Positions 1 through 9,006 of a stretch of 64,000 bases of DNA are shown here, one piece after another. The notes below the pieces were generated by a model that had not been told where the DNA came from, ran no database searches, and saw nothing but the letters and a program-made list of their open reading frames with translations. This stretch comes from Afipia sp. P52-10. Lineage in GTDB: Bacteria; Pseudomonadota; Alphaproteobacteria; Rhizobiales; Xanthobacteraceae. The stretch's first letter is position 1. Each line of letters opens with the position of its first letter. Both the position numbers and the translations under genes were made by a program. The stretch is from the NCBI RefSeq assembly GCF_000516555.1, contig NZ_AZSJ01000007.1, forward strand, positions 232,511 to 296,510, read 5' to 3'.

Positions 1-2
1 GG

Positions 3-209
3 GCGATCGCGCTTGGCGTCGCGCTGGAAGGCTATGCCACCGGCCGCTCGGCCGACGAGATGGCCGCCGAGATGCTGCGCGTGCTGGACGCCCAGGCCGA
101 TACGGCAAGACCGGAGCGGCGGCTGAGGGTTGTTGCCGGCCGCGACAGCCGGGCACGACGTGCCGCTCTCTCGAGCGTCGATCCCTCCAACAAGGAGACC
201 TCGTCATGA
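3..209 (+). CDS. C-terminal part of a possible TetR-like regulator (partial)
   Basis: The frame is open from the left edge and stops at TGA, overlapping the desaturase start in an ATGA arrangement, so the two are probably co-transcribed. About 68 residues are visible. The first 30 (IALGVALEGYATGRSADEM, then a helix rich in A, E and L) look like the last helix of a TetR-family ligand domain. The rest is an Arg-rich tail without recognisable features. The N-terminal DNA-binding part lies outside the window, so family assignment is weak. What is solid is the coupling with the downstream gene. Confidence 0.4.
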   Translation, partial: AIALGVALEGYATGRSADEMAAEMLRVLDAQADTARPERRLRVVAGRDSRARRAALSSVDPSNKETSS

Positions 210-1240
210 CCGCGACCCGCGTCCTCGCCCGCGATTTCATGAGCATGGAACAGCTTGCCGAGGTGCGGACGCGCACGACCTGGAAGGGCATCGCGCTGAT
301 CGTGCATGCGTGGGCGATGATCATCGGCGCGATCGCGCTGGTCGCGTGGTGGCCGAATCCGATCACGTTTCTGCTGGCCGTGGCGATCATCGGCTCGCGC
401 CAACTCGGGCTTGCGATCCTGATGCATGACGGCGCGCACGGCAGCCTCGCCAATGGCGAGAAACTGAATCTGTTTCTCAGCCAGTGGTTCTGCGCCTATC
501 CGGTGTTCGCCGAAACGCGCGCCTATCGCCGTTATCATCTGAAGCATCACGCGCACACGCAGCAGGCCGATGATCCCGATCTCGTACTATCGGCGCCGTT
601 TCCGATCACGCGTGCCAGCTACCGCCGCAAGTTCTGGCGCGATATCTCAGGGCAAACCGGCTATCAGCAGCGCAAGGCACAACTGCTCAACGCACTTGGT
701 CCGCGCGACTGGCCGCTGCGGCAGCGCGCGAAGCATTTCTGGGACAAGCTCGGCAGGCAGCTGCTGGTTAATGCGATCATGTTCGTTAGCCTCGCCGCCG
801 CCGGTGTCTGGTGGGCCTATCCGCTGCTCTGGCTGCTGCCGCTGCTCACCTGGCACATGGTGATCACCCGCATCCGCAACATCGCCGAGCACGCGGTGGT
901 GCCGGACAGCGACGATCCACTGCGCAACACCCGCACGACCCGCGCCAACGTTTTCGAGCGGCTGTTCATCGCGCCGTATTATGTGAACTATCACCTCGAG
1001 CATCACCTGCTGTTCTATGTGCCGTGCTACAACCTGCCGCGCGTTCACGAGATCCTGGGGCGCACCTATGCCGGCCGGATGGAGGTGCAGCCGAGCTACG
1101 CAGCGGTGCTGCGGCTGGCGATGGCCAAGGCCGACAGCGAGGATCGTCCAGGTAAGATCGTCAACAACGCGCGCCGCGTGCGTGAGGGTGCAGGAGACGG
1201 AGCCGCGGTCGGCAGCGACCAGGCGGCCGCGGGGTTCTGA
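206..1240 (+). CDS. Fatty acid desaturase (membrane di-iron family)
   Basis: This 344-residue integral membrane protein carries the three histidine boxes of the desaturase/hydroxylase superfamily. They are HDGAH near residue 73, HLKHHAH near residue 112 and HLEHH near residue 264. These residues bind the two irons used for O2-dependent desaturation or hydroxylation of a lipid chain. Hydrophobic stretches at about 30-70 and 180-220 alternate with the boxes as expected. The ATG overlaps the stop of the upstream partial gene. An internal ATG (Met-12, MSMEQL) is a possible alternative start. The substrate cannot be read from the sequence. Residues after about 310 (GDGAAVGSDQAAAGF) look like a low-complexity extension. 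Confidence 0.85.
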   Translation: MTATRVLARDFMSMEQLAEVRTRTTWKGIALIVHAWAMIIGAIALVAWWPNPITFLLAVAIIGSRQLGLAILMHDGAHGSLANGEKLNLFLSQWFCAYPVFAETRAYRRYHLKHHAHTQQADDPDLVLSAPFPITRASYRRKFWRDISGQTGYQQRKAQLLNALGPRDWPLRQRAKHFWDKLGRQLLVNAIMFVSLAAAGVWWAYPLLWLLPLLTWHMVITRIRNIAEHAVVPDSDDPLRNTRTTRANVFERLFIAPYYVNYHLEHHLLFYVPCYNLPRVHEILGRTYAGRMEVQPSYAAVLRLAMAKADSEDRPGKIVNNARRVREGAGDGAAVGSDQAAAGF

Positions 1241-1492
1241 GCTGCAGCACTCTGAGCTTCTAGCGGAGACGTCTCCGAGACGTGGCGGGGTGCCGCACGT
1301 TGCCTCAGACGAAGAGCACGATCGCGCATAGCTGCATCTACAAACGACGATGCCGCACGGATTCGCGTAACGGTTTCAACGGCTCGGCAGCAGTCAGACA
1401 CCGAGAGTGTCAGGATCATTGATTGATCCCGGCCCCTAAGCCGTGAAACGCTCGCCAGTGACACGCGGCGGCCGAACGGAGCGACTGCGCTC

Positions 1493-1747
1493 ATGATGGA
1501 CTTCAAGCGACAAATCGAAAAGCTCGAAGCGGAGGCCGCCGAATGCGAGCTCATTGCCAGACTTGCGGTCGATAAGCCCAAGCGAGAAGCCTTCGAGTGG
1601 CTCGCATCTCGATACCGGGCGTTGGCGCACGACATGACCCAGGAGCTTCGGAAATTTAGCAAGGAGAGGGGCCACGCAGCGCTCGCGGAAGAGCTGCATG
1701 GACACGAGATCATGAGCCTCGATGTCCCGGGCCCCCGGCGCCGCTAA
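1493..1747 (+). CDS. Small coiled-coil hypothetical protein
   Basis: This 84-residue charged protein consists mostly of one amphipathic helix (KRQIEKLEAEAAECELIARL, then YRALAHDMTQELRKF). It has no signal peptide or membrane segment. Proteins of this size and pattern are common in Bradyrhizobium-type genomes as uncharacterised proteins, from general recollection. The first two codons are both ATG, so the start may be 1493 or 1496. It stands alone, about 250 bases after the desaturase and 320 before fabD. No function is proposed. Confidence 0.55.
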   Translation: MMDFKRQIEKLEAEAAECELIARLAVDKPKREAFEWLASRYRALAHDMTQELRKFSKERGHAALAEELHGHEIMSLDVPGPRRR

Positions 1748-2069
1748 CGTGGGCGCAATCGGTCTCTACGGCATGCGGGCCGGCCGATGCGCGACCGCCG
1801 TATCGATCCGCCCCTTCGCGCATCGCCGACGCCTGAACCGAGGACAAGCGATATGGCGATGACACCCTGAAACGCGCTTGCCGAAGTGTCATCGCTTGAG
1901 GTTGCGACCGGCTCCAGGCCGCGGTGGCGTGAGGCGATAAGCCTCCATCGCAAAGGCGTAATTGTCCCAGTCTGGAACCGGCCCATCCCCAGCCCCGCTT
2001 GACATCTGCAGGCCAGACGGTGATTACCCCCGCACAGTGAAGAGCGGCTTCTGGGGGCGGCGGCAAACC
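1748..2069. other. Intergenic region before fabD
   Basis: These 322 bases hold no convincing gene. The open frame upstream of fabD that extends to 1962 has no sensible protein character before the MAIAF start. The only feature I would point to is the TTGACA near 1999, listed separately. Confidence 0.5.
1999..2027 (+). promoter_or_regulatory. Possible sigma-70-type promoter for fabD
   Basis: A perfect TTGACA at 1999-2004 is followed 17 bases later by GATTAC at 2022-2027, a weak -10 match. It lies about 45 bases before the fabD ATG. The assignment rests on spacing and the -35 match only. Confidence 0.35.
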
Positions 2070-3017
2070 ATGGCAATTGCGTTTACTTTTCCGGGGCAGG
2101 GCTCGCAGGCCGTCGGCATGGGCAAGGCTCTCGCCGATGCGTTTCCGGTCGCTAAGGCCGTGTTCGACGAGGTCGATGCGGCGCTGGGCGAAAAGCTCAC
2201 CGACATCATCTGGAACGGTCCCGCTGACACGCTGACGCTGACCGAGAACGCGCAGCCGGCGCTGATGGCGGTATCGATCGCCACCCAGCGTGTGCTGGAA
2301 GCGGAAGCCGGCCTGTCGGTGAGGGATGCGAAATTCGTCGCCGGCCATTCGCTCGGCGAATACTCGGCGCTCGCGGCCGCGGGGGCGTTCTCGCTGTCGG
2401 ATACCGCCAAGTTGCTGCGCGCGCGCGGCCGCGCGATGCAGAAGGCGGTGCCGGTGGGCGTCGGCGCGATGGCGGCGCTGCTCGGCCTCGACTATGACGC
2501 AGCCGTTGCGACCGCCGCCGAAGCGGCGCAGGGCCAGGTTTGCGATCCCGCCAACGACAATGGCGGCGGCCAGGTCGTCGTTTCCGGTAACAAGGAGGCG
2601 GTCGATCGCGCGGTCGAGATCGCCAAGGGCAAGGGCGCCAAGCGCGCGATGCTGCTGCCGGTGTCCGCACCATTCCACTGCCGCCTGATGCAACCCGCGG
2701 CCGACGCGATGGCCGAAGCGCTGCAGGGCGTGGCCATCAATAAGCCGGTGGTGCCGCTCGTCTCCAACGTGCTGGCGTCGGCGATCAGCGATCCGGACGA
2801 AATCCGCAAGCGGCTGATCGAGCAGGTGACCGGTACCGTGCGCTGGCGCGAGTCGATCGCCTACATGGCGGGTGAGGGCGTAACCAAGTTCTATGAGATC
2901 GGCGCTGGCAAGGTGCTGACCGGCCTCGTCAAGCGGATTGCCGACGGCGCGACCGGCGTGTCGATCGGTTCGCCTGCCGATATCGCTGCGGCGAAGGATG
3001 CGAAGGCTGCCGGCTGA
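2070..3017 (+). CDS. fabD: Malonyl-CoA:ACP transacylase FabD
   Basis: FabD moves malonyl groups from CoA to acyl carrier protein in the cytoplasm, feeding type II fatty acid synthesis. The 315-residue product begins MAIAFTFPGQGSQ, the canonical family N-terminus. It has the nucleophile elbow GHSLGEYSA with the active serine near residue 92, and a PFHCR segment with the partner histidine near residue 201. I chose ATG 2070 because homology starts there and a G-rich ribosome binding stretch precedes it. The same frame is open to 1962, but the extra residues look random. It leads the cluster fabD-fabG-acpP-fabF. Confidence 0.97.
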   Translation: MAIAFTFPGQGSQAVGMGKALADAFPVAKAVFDEVDAALGEKLTDIIWNGPADTLTLTENAQPALMAVSIATQRVLEAEAGLSVRDAKFVAGHSLGEYSALAAAGAFSLSDTAKLLRARGRAMQKAVPVGVGAMAALLGLDYDAAVATAAEAAQGQVCDPANDNGGGQVVVSGNKEAVDRAVEIAKGKGAKRAMLLPVSAPFHCRLMQPAADAMAEALQGVAINKPVVPLVSNVLASAISDPDEIRKRLIEQVTGTVRWRESIAYMAGEGVTKFYEIGAGKVLTGLVKRIADGATGVSIGSPADIAAAKDAKAAG

Positions 3018-3074
3018 TCTCATCGCGCGGGATCGGATTGGGGTAAATCCGGTCTCGATTCCATCATTCAAGTC

Positions 3075-3144
3075 GCGCATGATCTTTCCGGAGAGCCGGT
3101 TCCCGCTTCGTGCCAATGCGGCCGTTCCGGTCTGGATCATGCTC
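3075..3144. repeat. Dispersed intergenic palindromic element (GCGCATGATC type)
   Basis: GCGCATGATCTTTCCGGA at the left end and GGATCATGCTC at the right end form an imperfect inverted pair flanking CCGGTTCCCGC. I recognise this arrangement as a short intergenic repeat common in Bradyrhizobium-group genomes (general recollection, not a search). A degenerate half copy lies near 44892. Confidence 0.5.
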
Positions 3145-3164
3145 AAATCACCACAGGGGGCGTC

Positions 3165-3902
3165 ATGTTCGACCTGACAGGCAAGACCGCGCTGGTCACC
3201 GGAGCCACTGGCGGTATCGGCGGTGCGATCGCCCGTGCGTTTCACCAGCAGGGTGCGACCGTCGCGCTATCCGGTACGCGGCGCGAGGTGCTGGACCAGC
3301 TCGCCGGCGCGCTGAAGGACCGCGTGCATGTGCTGCCGTGCAACCTGTCCAGCACCGAAGAGGTCGAGGCATTGGTTCCGGATGCCGAGAAGGCGATGGG
3401 GCAGCTCGACATTCTCGTCTGCAACGCGGGCGTGACGCGCGACAATCTGTTCGTGCAGATGCGCGACGAGGAGTGGGAGCAGGTCATCAACGTCAACCTC
3501 GCGGCGACTTTCCGTCTTGCCCGCGCAGCGACCAAGCTGATGATGCGCAAGCGCTTCGGCCGCCTGATCGGCATTACCTCGGTGGTCGGCATCACCGGCA
3601 ATGCGGGGCAGAGCAACTACGCGGCGACCAAGGCCGGCATGATCGGCATGTTCAAGTCGATCGCCCAGGAGTACGCCAAGCGCAACGTCACCGCGAACTG
3701 CATCGCGCCGGGCTTCATCGCCACCGCCATGACTGACGTGCTGAACGAGAAGCAGCGCGCGGCGATTCTTGAGAAGGTTCCTGCGGGCAAGCTCGGAACG
3801 GCGGATGATATTGCGGCTGCGGCGGTTTACCTCGCCTCCAACGAGGCCGCTTATGTGACCGGCCAGACGCTGCATGTAAACGGCGGAATGGCAATGATTT
3901 GA
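3165..3902 (+). CDS. fabG: 3-oxoacyl-[ACP] reductase FabG
   Basis: FabG performs the NADPH-dependent reduction of 3-oxoacyl-ACP in the elongation cycle. The 245-residue product is a classical short-chain dehydrogenase. It has the dinucleotide motif TGATGGIGG at residues 12-20, NAG near 87, and the catalytic set Ser (TSVVGITG), YAATK near 151-155, then the PGFIAT loop. The C-terminus GQTLHVNGGMAM is typical of FabG rather than other SDRs. A GGGGG-type ribosome binding site sits just before ATG 3165. Position between fabD and acpP supports the assignment over the many SDR paralogues. Confidence 0.96.
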   Translation: MFDLTGKTALVTGATGGIGGAIARAFHQQGATVALSGTRREVLDQLAGALKDRVHVLPCNLSSTEEVEALVPDAEKAMGQLDILVCNAGVTRDNLFVQMRDEEWEQVINVNLAATFRLARAATKLMMRKRFGRLIGITSVVGITGNAGQSNYAATKAGMIGMFKSIAQEYAKRNVTANCIAPGFIATAMTDVLNEKQRAAILEKVPAGKLGTADDIAAAAVYLASNEAAYVTGQTLHVNGGMAMI

Positions 3903-4216
3903 GAAGGATAGAGGTTGTTACTGCGTCGGGAAACCGCGTTGGCGCCTGCTGGTCAAGGCTGGGGAAGTATGATAACCGAACCCACCAGTGGGCGGGCAAA
4001 AGACGGGATTGCGGGATCGAACGAGCCCGTATATTTCCGGGCCGGCTCCCGCCGTCTGTCACGCTTGTTTGCCATTCCTTGGTCGACGCAACCTGGACAG
4101 TGAGACGCAGTTAAACAGGCATGCGCGAGAACCGGAAACGGGATCGCGCCAGACTACCACCACGAAGGCTCGCATCGCTTCACGATCGGGTCATTAAAGA
4201 ACTAGAGGTTGAGACG
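3903..4216. other. Intergenic region between fabG and acpP
   Basis: The 314 bases contain only short open frames without protein character. The separate spacing suggests acpP has its own promoter, as is usual for this highly expressed gene, but I cannot point to a convincing -35/-10 pair. A purine-rich ribosome binding site (AGAGGTTGAG) lies directly upstream of acpP. Confidence 0.5.
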
Positions 4217-4456
4217 ATGAGTGACATTGGCGAGCGGGTTAAGAAGATCGTGGTCGAGCACCTTGGTGTCGAGCCCGAGAAGGTGGTCGAGGGCGCAAGC
4301 TTCATCGACGATCTCGGCGCGGACAGCCTCGACACGGTCGAGCTCGTGATGGCCTTTGAAGAAGAGTTCGGCTGCGAGATTCCGGACGACGCGGCCGAGA
4401 CGATCCTCACCGTCGGCGACGCAACGAAATTCCTCGAGAAGAACGCAAAGAGCTGA
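4217..4456 (+). CDS. acpP: Acyl carrier protein AcpP
   Basis: This 79-residue acidic helical protein carries growing acyl chains on a phosphopantetheine arm. The attachment motif [15 protein letters not shown] is present, with the modified serine near residue 37 (DSL). Met in [10 protein letters not shown] is the conventional start. An in-frame upstream ATG at 4121 would add 32 unrelated basic residues and is not credible. Size and sequence match the alphaproteobacterial fatty acid synthesis ACP, not a polyketide or nodulation ACP. fabF follows 96 bases later. Confidence 0.97.
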   Translation: MSDIGERVKKIVVEHLGVEPEKVVEGASFIDDLGADSLDTVELVMAFEEEFGCEIPDDAAETILTVGDATKFLEKNAKS

Positions 4457-4552
4457 CGCTCGGTCGTCGGAGCTCGGCAGTCGGTTCGGCCTCTTGGGCA
4501 CGAACCGGTTTGCTGTTCCGAGCTCTGACAGCGTCCAGTCGGAGTGCCAAAG

Positions 4553-5818
4553 ATGAGGCGGGTTGTCGTCACAGGCCTCGGCATGGTTTCGCCGCTCGGC
4601 TGCGGTGTTGAGCATGCGTGGAAGCGCCTGATCAACGGCGAGAGCGGAGCGACGAAAATCGAATCGTTCGATGTCTCCGACATGCCGACCAAGGTCGGTT
4701 GCGTCATCCCCCGTGGTGACGGCAGCAACGGCACCTACAACGCCGACCAGTGGATGGATCCGAAGGACCAGCGCAAGGTCGACGAGTTCATCGTGTTTGC
4801 GATGTGCGCGGCCAAGCAGGCGCTCGACGATGCGGACTGGCATCCCAAGACTGACGAAGAGCAGTTTGCCACCGGCACCATGATCGGCTCCGGCATTGGC
4901 GGTATCGAGGGCATCGCCGACACGGCGATCACCTTGAAGGAACGCGGCCCGCGGCGGGTGTCGCCGTTCTTCATTCCCGGCAGTCTGATCAATCTCGCCT
5001 CAGGATATGTCTCGATCGCGCATGGGCTGAAGGGCCCGAACCACGCGGTCGTCACCGCATGCTCGACCGGCGCACACGCGATCGGCGATGCATCGCGCCT
5101 GATCGCGCTCGGCGACGCCGACGTGATGGTGGCAGGCGGCACCGAATCGCCGCTGAACAGGATTTCGTTCGCAGGATTCTGCGCGTTGCGCGCGATGTCC
5201 ACGAGCTTCAACGATACGCCCGAGAAGGCCTCGCGTCCCTACGACAAGGACCGCGACGGCTTCGTGATGGGCGAGGGCGCCGGCGTTGTCGTGCTGGAAG
5301 AGTACGAGCACGCCAAGAAGCGCGGCGCCAAGATTTACGCCGAGGTCGTCGGCTACGGAATGTCGGGCGACGCCTACCACATCACCGCACCGGCCGAGAA
5401 TGGCGACGGCGCGTTCCGCAGCATGAGCGCTGCTTTAAAGCGCGCGGGCCTTGCCGCCTCCGACCTCGACTACATCAACGCGCACGGCACCTCGACGCCG
5501 CTCGGCGACGAGATCGAGCTCGGCGCGGTCGAGCGGTTGGTCGGCAACGCGGCCTCGAAAATTTCGATGTCCTCGACCAAATCGTCCACCGGACATCTGC
5601 TGGGTGCGGCGGGCGCGATCGAGGCGATCTTTTCAATCCTTGCGATGCGCGACAACGTCGCCCCGCCGACCCTGAATCTGGACAATCCGTCCGTCGAAAC
5701 GGCGATCGACCTCGTGCCGCACAAGGCGCGGCAGCGGCCGATCAACGTGGCGCTGTCGAACTCGTTCGGGTTTGGCGGCACCAACGCCTCGCTGATCGTC
5801 AAGCGAATCGAGCATTAA
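4553..5818 (+). CDS. fabF: 3-oxoacyl-[ACP] synthase II FabF
   Basis: FabF condenses malonyl-ACP with acyl-ACP to elongate fatty acids. The 421-residue protein begins MRRVVVTGLGMVSPLG. It carries the Cys-His-His catalytic set in VTACSTGAHAIG (Cys near 170), NAHGTSTPLGD (His near 310) and SSTGHLLGAAGA (His near 347, preceded by the Lys of STKSS). The glycine-rich end SNSFGFGGTNASL is typical. A GTG three codons upstream (4544) is in frame. I prefer ATG 4553 because a CGGAG sequence lies 8 bases before it and the family starts there. It is the last fab gene of the cluster. Confidence 0.96.
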   Translation: MRRVVVTGLGMVSPLGCGVEHAWKRLINGESGATKIESFDVSDMPTKVGCVIPRGDGSNGTYNADQWMDPKDQRKVDEFIVFAMCAAKQALDDADWHPKTDEEQFATGTMIGSGIGGIEGIADTAITLKERGPRRVSPFFIPGSLINLASGYVSIAHGLKGPNHAVVTACSTGAHAIGDASRLIALGDADVMVAGGTESPLNRISFAGFCALRAMSTSFNDTPEKASRPYDKDRDGFVMGEGAGVVVLEEYEHAKKRGAKIYAEVVGYGMSGDAYHITAPAENGDGAFRSMSAALKRAGLAASDLDYINAHGTSTPLGDEIELGAVERLVGNAASKISMSSTKSSTGHLLGAAGAIEAIFSILAMRDNVAPPTLNLDNPSVETAIDLVPHKARQRPINVALSNSFGFGGTNASLIVKRIEH

Positions 5819-5952
5819 GTCTGGTAAATCCCTGAAATGGCGGGAATTTCACCCTTTCGCCATATTCCGGGATAACGTCGCTCAGGACTGAGTGGTGGGG
5901 GTGCGTCGAATATGGCGCCTGCCGCGCAGATGAAATCAGGGTCAGGTCAAGG

Positions 5953-7215
5953 ATGACTGAGAGGCCGCCGATATCGCCACGCAGCCCGCGCGCGGCGCTT
6001 GAGCCCGAACAGTTGCCGCCGCCGCCGAAACGGTCGCGTGGGGCGCGCAATCCGCTGGTGGTTGCCGGCAACGCCATCTTCACGATCATCCTGCTGCTGA
6101 TGCTCGGGGCAGGCGGCACCTACTATTACGGCAAGCAGGCGCTCGAAGCGCCAGGGCCGCTGACCGCAGACAAGATCGTCAACATTCCGCGCACCGCCGG
6201 CACCGGCGATATCGCCGACATCCTGCAGCGCGAGGGTGTGATCGACGTCAACCGCTGGGCGTTCCTCGGCAGCGTCGTGGCGATGAAGGCACGCTCCGAG
6301 CTGAAGGCGGGCGAGTACCAGTTCCAGAAGCGCGCCAACCTGCGCGACGTCATCGATACGCTGGTCTCCGGCAAGGTGGTCCAGCATACGCTGACGATTC
6401 CGGAGGGGCTGACCTCGGAGCAGATCGTCGGCCGGCTGATGGAGAGCGACGTGTTGTCGGGGCAGGTGAAGGAAATCCCTCGCGAAGGCACGCTGCTGCC
6501 GGAAACCTACAAGTTCGAGCGCGGCACCTCGCGCGAGCAGGTGCTGCAGCGCATGCATCAGGCGCAGCGGCGTGCGCTCACCGAAATCTGGGAGCGCCGC
6601 AGCCCGGACGTCCCCGTGCGCTCGGTCGAGCAGCTCGTGACGCTGGCGTCGATCGTGGAGAAGGAAACCGGCCGCGCCGACGAGCGTAGCCGCGTCGCCG
6701 CCGTGTTCGCCAATCGTCTGCGGCAGAAGATGAAGCTGCAATCCGACCCGACCATCATCTACGGCCTGGTCGGCGGCAAAGGCACGCTTGGCCGTCAGAT
6801 CAAGCGCAGCGAGATCCAGCAGCCGACGCCCTACAACACCTATGTCATCGAGGGTTTGCCGCCGGGCCCGATCGCCAATCCGGGACGAGCCTCGCTGGAG
6901 GCCACCGCCAACCCGGCGCGCACCCGCGAACTGTACTTCGTGGCGGACGGAACTGGCGGCCACACCTTTACCGAGACCTATGACGCGCACCAGCGCAACG
7001 TCGGCAAGCTGCGGGCGCTGGAAAAGCAGCAACAGCAGCAGCCAGTCGATACGGTCGAGCCGGCGGACGATGCGTCGGCTGCCGATGCCGCGCCGCAGGC
7101 CGATCCCGGCGCGAAGCCAGCGCCGGCTGCCGCGAAGAAGCGCAATGGCGGAGCTGCGAGAACGCCACCGACAGCGCAGAATTCCACAAGTTCTTCGCCG
7201 ACCGTCCAGCGCTGA
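5953..7215 (+). CDS. mltG: Endolytic murein transglycosylase MltG
   Basis: MltG cleaves nascent glycan strands at the inner membrane and helps set peptidoglycan strand length. The 420-residue protein has a Pro/Arg-rich cytoplasmic N-terminus and one membrane segment at about 34-56. A LysM-like region comes next, then the YceG core containing ASIVEKETGRADER with the catalytic glutamate near residue 235, plus SDPTIIYG and YNTYVIEGLPPGPI. The last 70 residues (QQQQQPVDT and an Ala/Pro/Ser-rich tail) are low complexity and extend beyond the family core. It follows fabF by 134 bases. The fabF-mltG-yicC-gmk order is conserved in this family of bacteria. Confidence 0.93.
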   Translation: MTERPPISPRSPRAALEPEQLPPPPKRSRGARNPLVVAGNAIFTIILLLMLGAGGTYYYGKQALEAPGPLTADKIVNIPRTAGTGDIADILQREGVIDVNRWAFLGSVVAMKARSELKAGEYQFQKRANLRDVIDTLVSGKVVQHTLTIPEGLTSEQIVGRLMESDVLSGQVKEIPREGTLLPETYKFERGTSREQVLQRMHQAQRRALTEIWERRSPDVPVRSVEQLVTLASIVEKETGRADERSRVAAVFANRLRQKMKLQSDPTIIYGLVGGKGTLGRQIKRSEIQQPTPYNTYVIEGLPPGPIANPGRASLEATANPARTRELYFVADGTGGHTFTETYDAHQRNVGKLRALEKQQQQQPVDTVEPADDASAADAAPQADPGAKPAPAAAKKRNGGAARTPPTAQNSTSSSPTVQR

Positions 7216-7358
7216 CCGCCGGCCGTTGACCCGGCCGCTGCGGCCGTGCAAACCGTGTGCGGCGGTTCGTGCCAGAAGACGAGGCGGTGCGCGCGGATCG
7301 GTTCGTGCGCAGGCGCGACCCGCCGGTGTTTCGCAATACGCACACGGGGTACGCATTG

Positions 7359-8246
7359 ATGGCACTGTCGAGCATGACCGGCTTTGCACGGAGCCACGGG
7401 GCGTACGGCGCCTATACGTTCGAATGGGAGCTGCGCTCGGTCAATGCCAAGGGTTTCGACCTGCGGCTGCGGCTGCCATCCGGTTTCGACGCAATCGAGG
7501 CGCCGGTGCGTAAGAGCGCAGCGGAGCGGCTGGCGCGCGGCACGGTCTACGCCAATCTCACGGTGAAACGCGCCGACGCGGCGCCGGTGATCCGCGTCAA
7601 CGAGGAGGTGCTCGGCTCGGTGATGCAGGTCGCAGCCGCGCTGTCGGCAAAGCTGAAGGCTCCGCCCCCGACCGTGGACGGCATCCTGGCGATCAAGGGC
7701 GTGCTGGAGGTGTCAGAGCCGGACGAGACGGACGATGAGCGCAGCGCGGCGGAGGCGGCGGTGCTGGCGGCCTTCGGCACAGCGCTCGCCGGGCTGATCG
7801 AGATGCGCCATCGCGAGGGCGCATCGCTGCAGGCGATCCTGTCGGCACGGCTGGACGAGATCGCGGTCCTGGCCAAGCGGGCCGACACCGCGCCCGGGCG
7901 GCAACCGGAGGCGATCAAGGCGCGGCTCGCAGAACAGATCGCGACACTGCTGGAGGCGAGTGAGCGGTTCGATGCGGACCGGCTGCATCAGGAGGCGCTG
8001 ATGATCGCAACCCGCGCCGACATCCGCGAGGAGCTCGATCGTATCGGTTCGCATGTGGCGCAGGCGCGCGAGCTGATCGGCAAGGGCGGGGCGGTCGGCC
8101 GCAGGCTCGATTTCCTCGCGCAGGAATTCAACCGCGAAGTGAACACCACTTGCTCGAAGTCCAACGACGTCGAACTGACGAACATCGGTCTTGAACTGAA
8201 GACCGTGGTCGAGCAGTTCCGCGAGCAGGTTCAGAATCTGGAGTGA
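7359..8246 (+). CDS. yicC: YicC family endoribonuclease
   Basis: The 295-residue product begins MALSSMTGFARSHG and ends with EFNREVNTTCSKSNDVELT, then LELKTVVEQFREQVQNLE. These are the two conserved ends of the YicC family, which includes an RNA endonuclease acting on small and messenger RNAs. I chose ATG 7359 because SMTGFARS is the conserved N-terminus. The frame remains open to 7257 without homology. Its stop overlaps the extended 5' frame of gmk. The yicC-gmk pair is widely conserved, so co-transcription is likely. Confidence 0.93.
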   Translation: MALSSMTGFARSHGAYGAYTFEWELRSVNAKGFDLRLRLPSGFDAIEAPVRKSAAERLARGTVYANLTVKRADAAPVIRVNEEVLGSVMQVAAALSAKLKAPPPTVDGILAIKGVLEVSEPDETDDERSAAEAAVLAAFGTALAGLIEMRHREGASLQAILSARLDEIAVLAKRADTAPGRQPEAIKARLAEQIATLLEASERFDADRLHQEALMIATRADIREELDRIGSHVAQARELIGKGGAVGRRLDFLAQEFNREVNTTCSKSNDVELTNIGLELKTVVEQFREQVQNLE

Positions 8247-8254
8247 GCAGGGTC

Positions 8255-8899
8255 ATGGCAGGCGACGGAGTGGAACGGCGCGGGTTGATGTTCGTGCTGT
8301 CGTCGCCATCGGGCGCGGGCAAGACGACGCTGGCGCGCGAGCTGATGCGCAATGTGCCGGGGCTGCAGATGTCGGTGTCGGTGACGACCCGGCCGATGCG
8401 GCCGGGCGAGGTCCCCGGTAAGGACTACGACTTCATCGACAAGCAGCGCTTCGATGCAATGGTGAAGAACAACGAGCTGCTCGAGCATGCGCCGGTGTTC
8501 GATCATTTCTATGGCACGCCGCGCGCGCCGGTTGAGGCGGCGTTGTCCGCAGGCAAGGACGTGCTGTTCGACATCGACTGGCAGGGCACTCAGCAACTGC
8601 GCGAGAAGGCGCGGGCCGACGTCGTCAGCGTTTTCATCCTGCCGCCCTCGGCCGCCGACCTGGAGAAGCGGCTGCATAGCCGCGCGCAGGATTCGGATGA
8701 GGTGATCCGCGGCCGCATGAGCCGCGCCAGCCACGAGATGAGCCACTGGGCCGAGTACGACTACATCGTCATCAACCATGCGGTAGATGAAGCGTTTGCC
8801 GAGGTGAAATCGATCCTGCAGGCCGAGCGGCTGAAGCGGGAGCGGCGCGTCGGGCTGACTGCCTTCGTGCGCGGCCTGCAGAAACAGCTCGAGACGTAG
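8255..8899 (+). CDS. gmk: Guanylate kinase
   Basis: Gmk phosphorylates GMP (and dGMP) to the diphosphate in the cytoplasm. The 214-residue product has the P-loop SSPSGAGKTTL and the GMP-binding segment SVTTRPMRPGE. It also has GKDYDFIDKQRF, the FYGTP loop and the lid RGRMSRASHEMSHW. Two starts are possible. GTG 8243 overlaps the yicC stop (GTGA) and gives 218 residues. ATG 8255, preceded by GGAG at 8240-8243, starts MAGDGVERRGLMFVLS. I favour the ATG on spacing, but coupling through the GTG cannot be excluded. Confidence 0.94.
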   Translation: MAGDGVERRGLMFVLSSPSGAGKTTLARELMRNVPGLQMSVSVTTRPMRPGEVPGKDYDFIDKQRFDAMVKNNELLEHAPVFDHFYGTPRAPVEAALSAGKDVLFDIDWQGTQQLREKARADVVSVFILPPSAADLEKRLHSRAQDSDEVIRGRMSRASHEMSHWAEYDYIVINHAVDEAFAEVKSILQAERLKRERRVGLTAFVRGLQKQLET

Positions 8900-9006
8900 C
8901 GCTACCGCTGCTTGCACGCTCTGCCCGAACTCCTAGGATGTCCTGATCCGGCCGTGTCGTCCGCCGCGCGCGGCTGTACCGGTCGGACCAACAAGAAGAG
9001 GGCATC

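Noticed and set aside
1710-3245. 511-codon open frame on the minus strand opposite fabD
   Set aside because: It is Arg/His/Gly-rich with no fold-like pattern and mirrors fabD codon structure. It is an artefact of high G+C.
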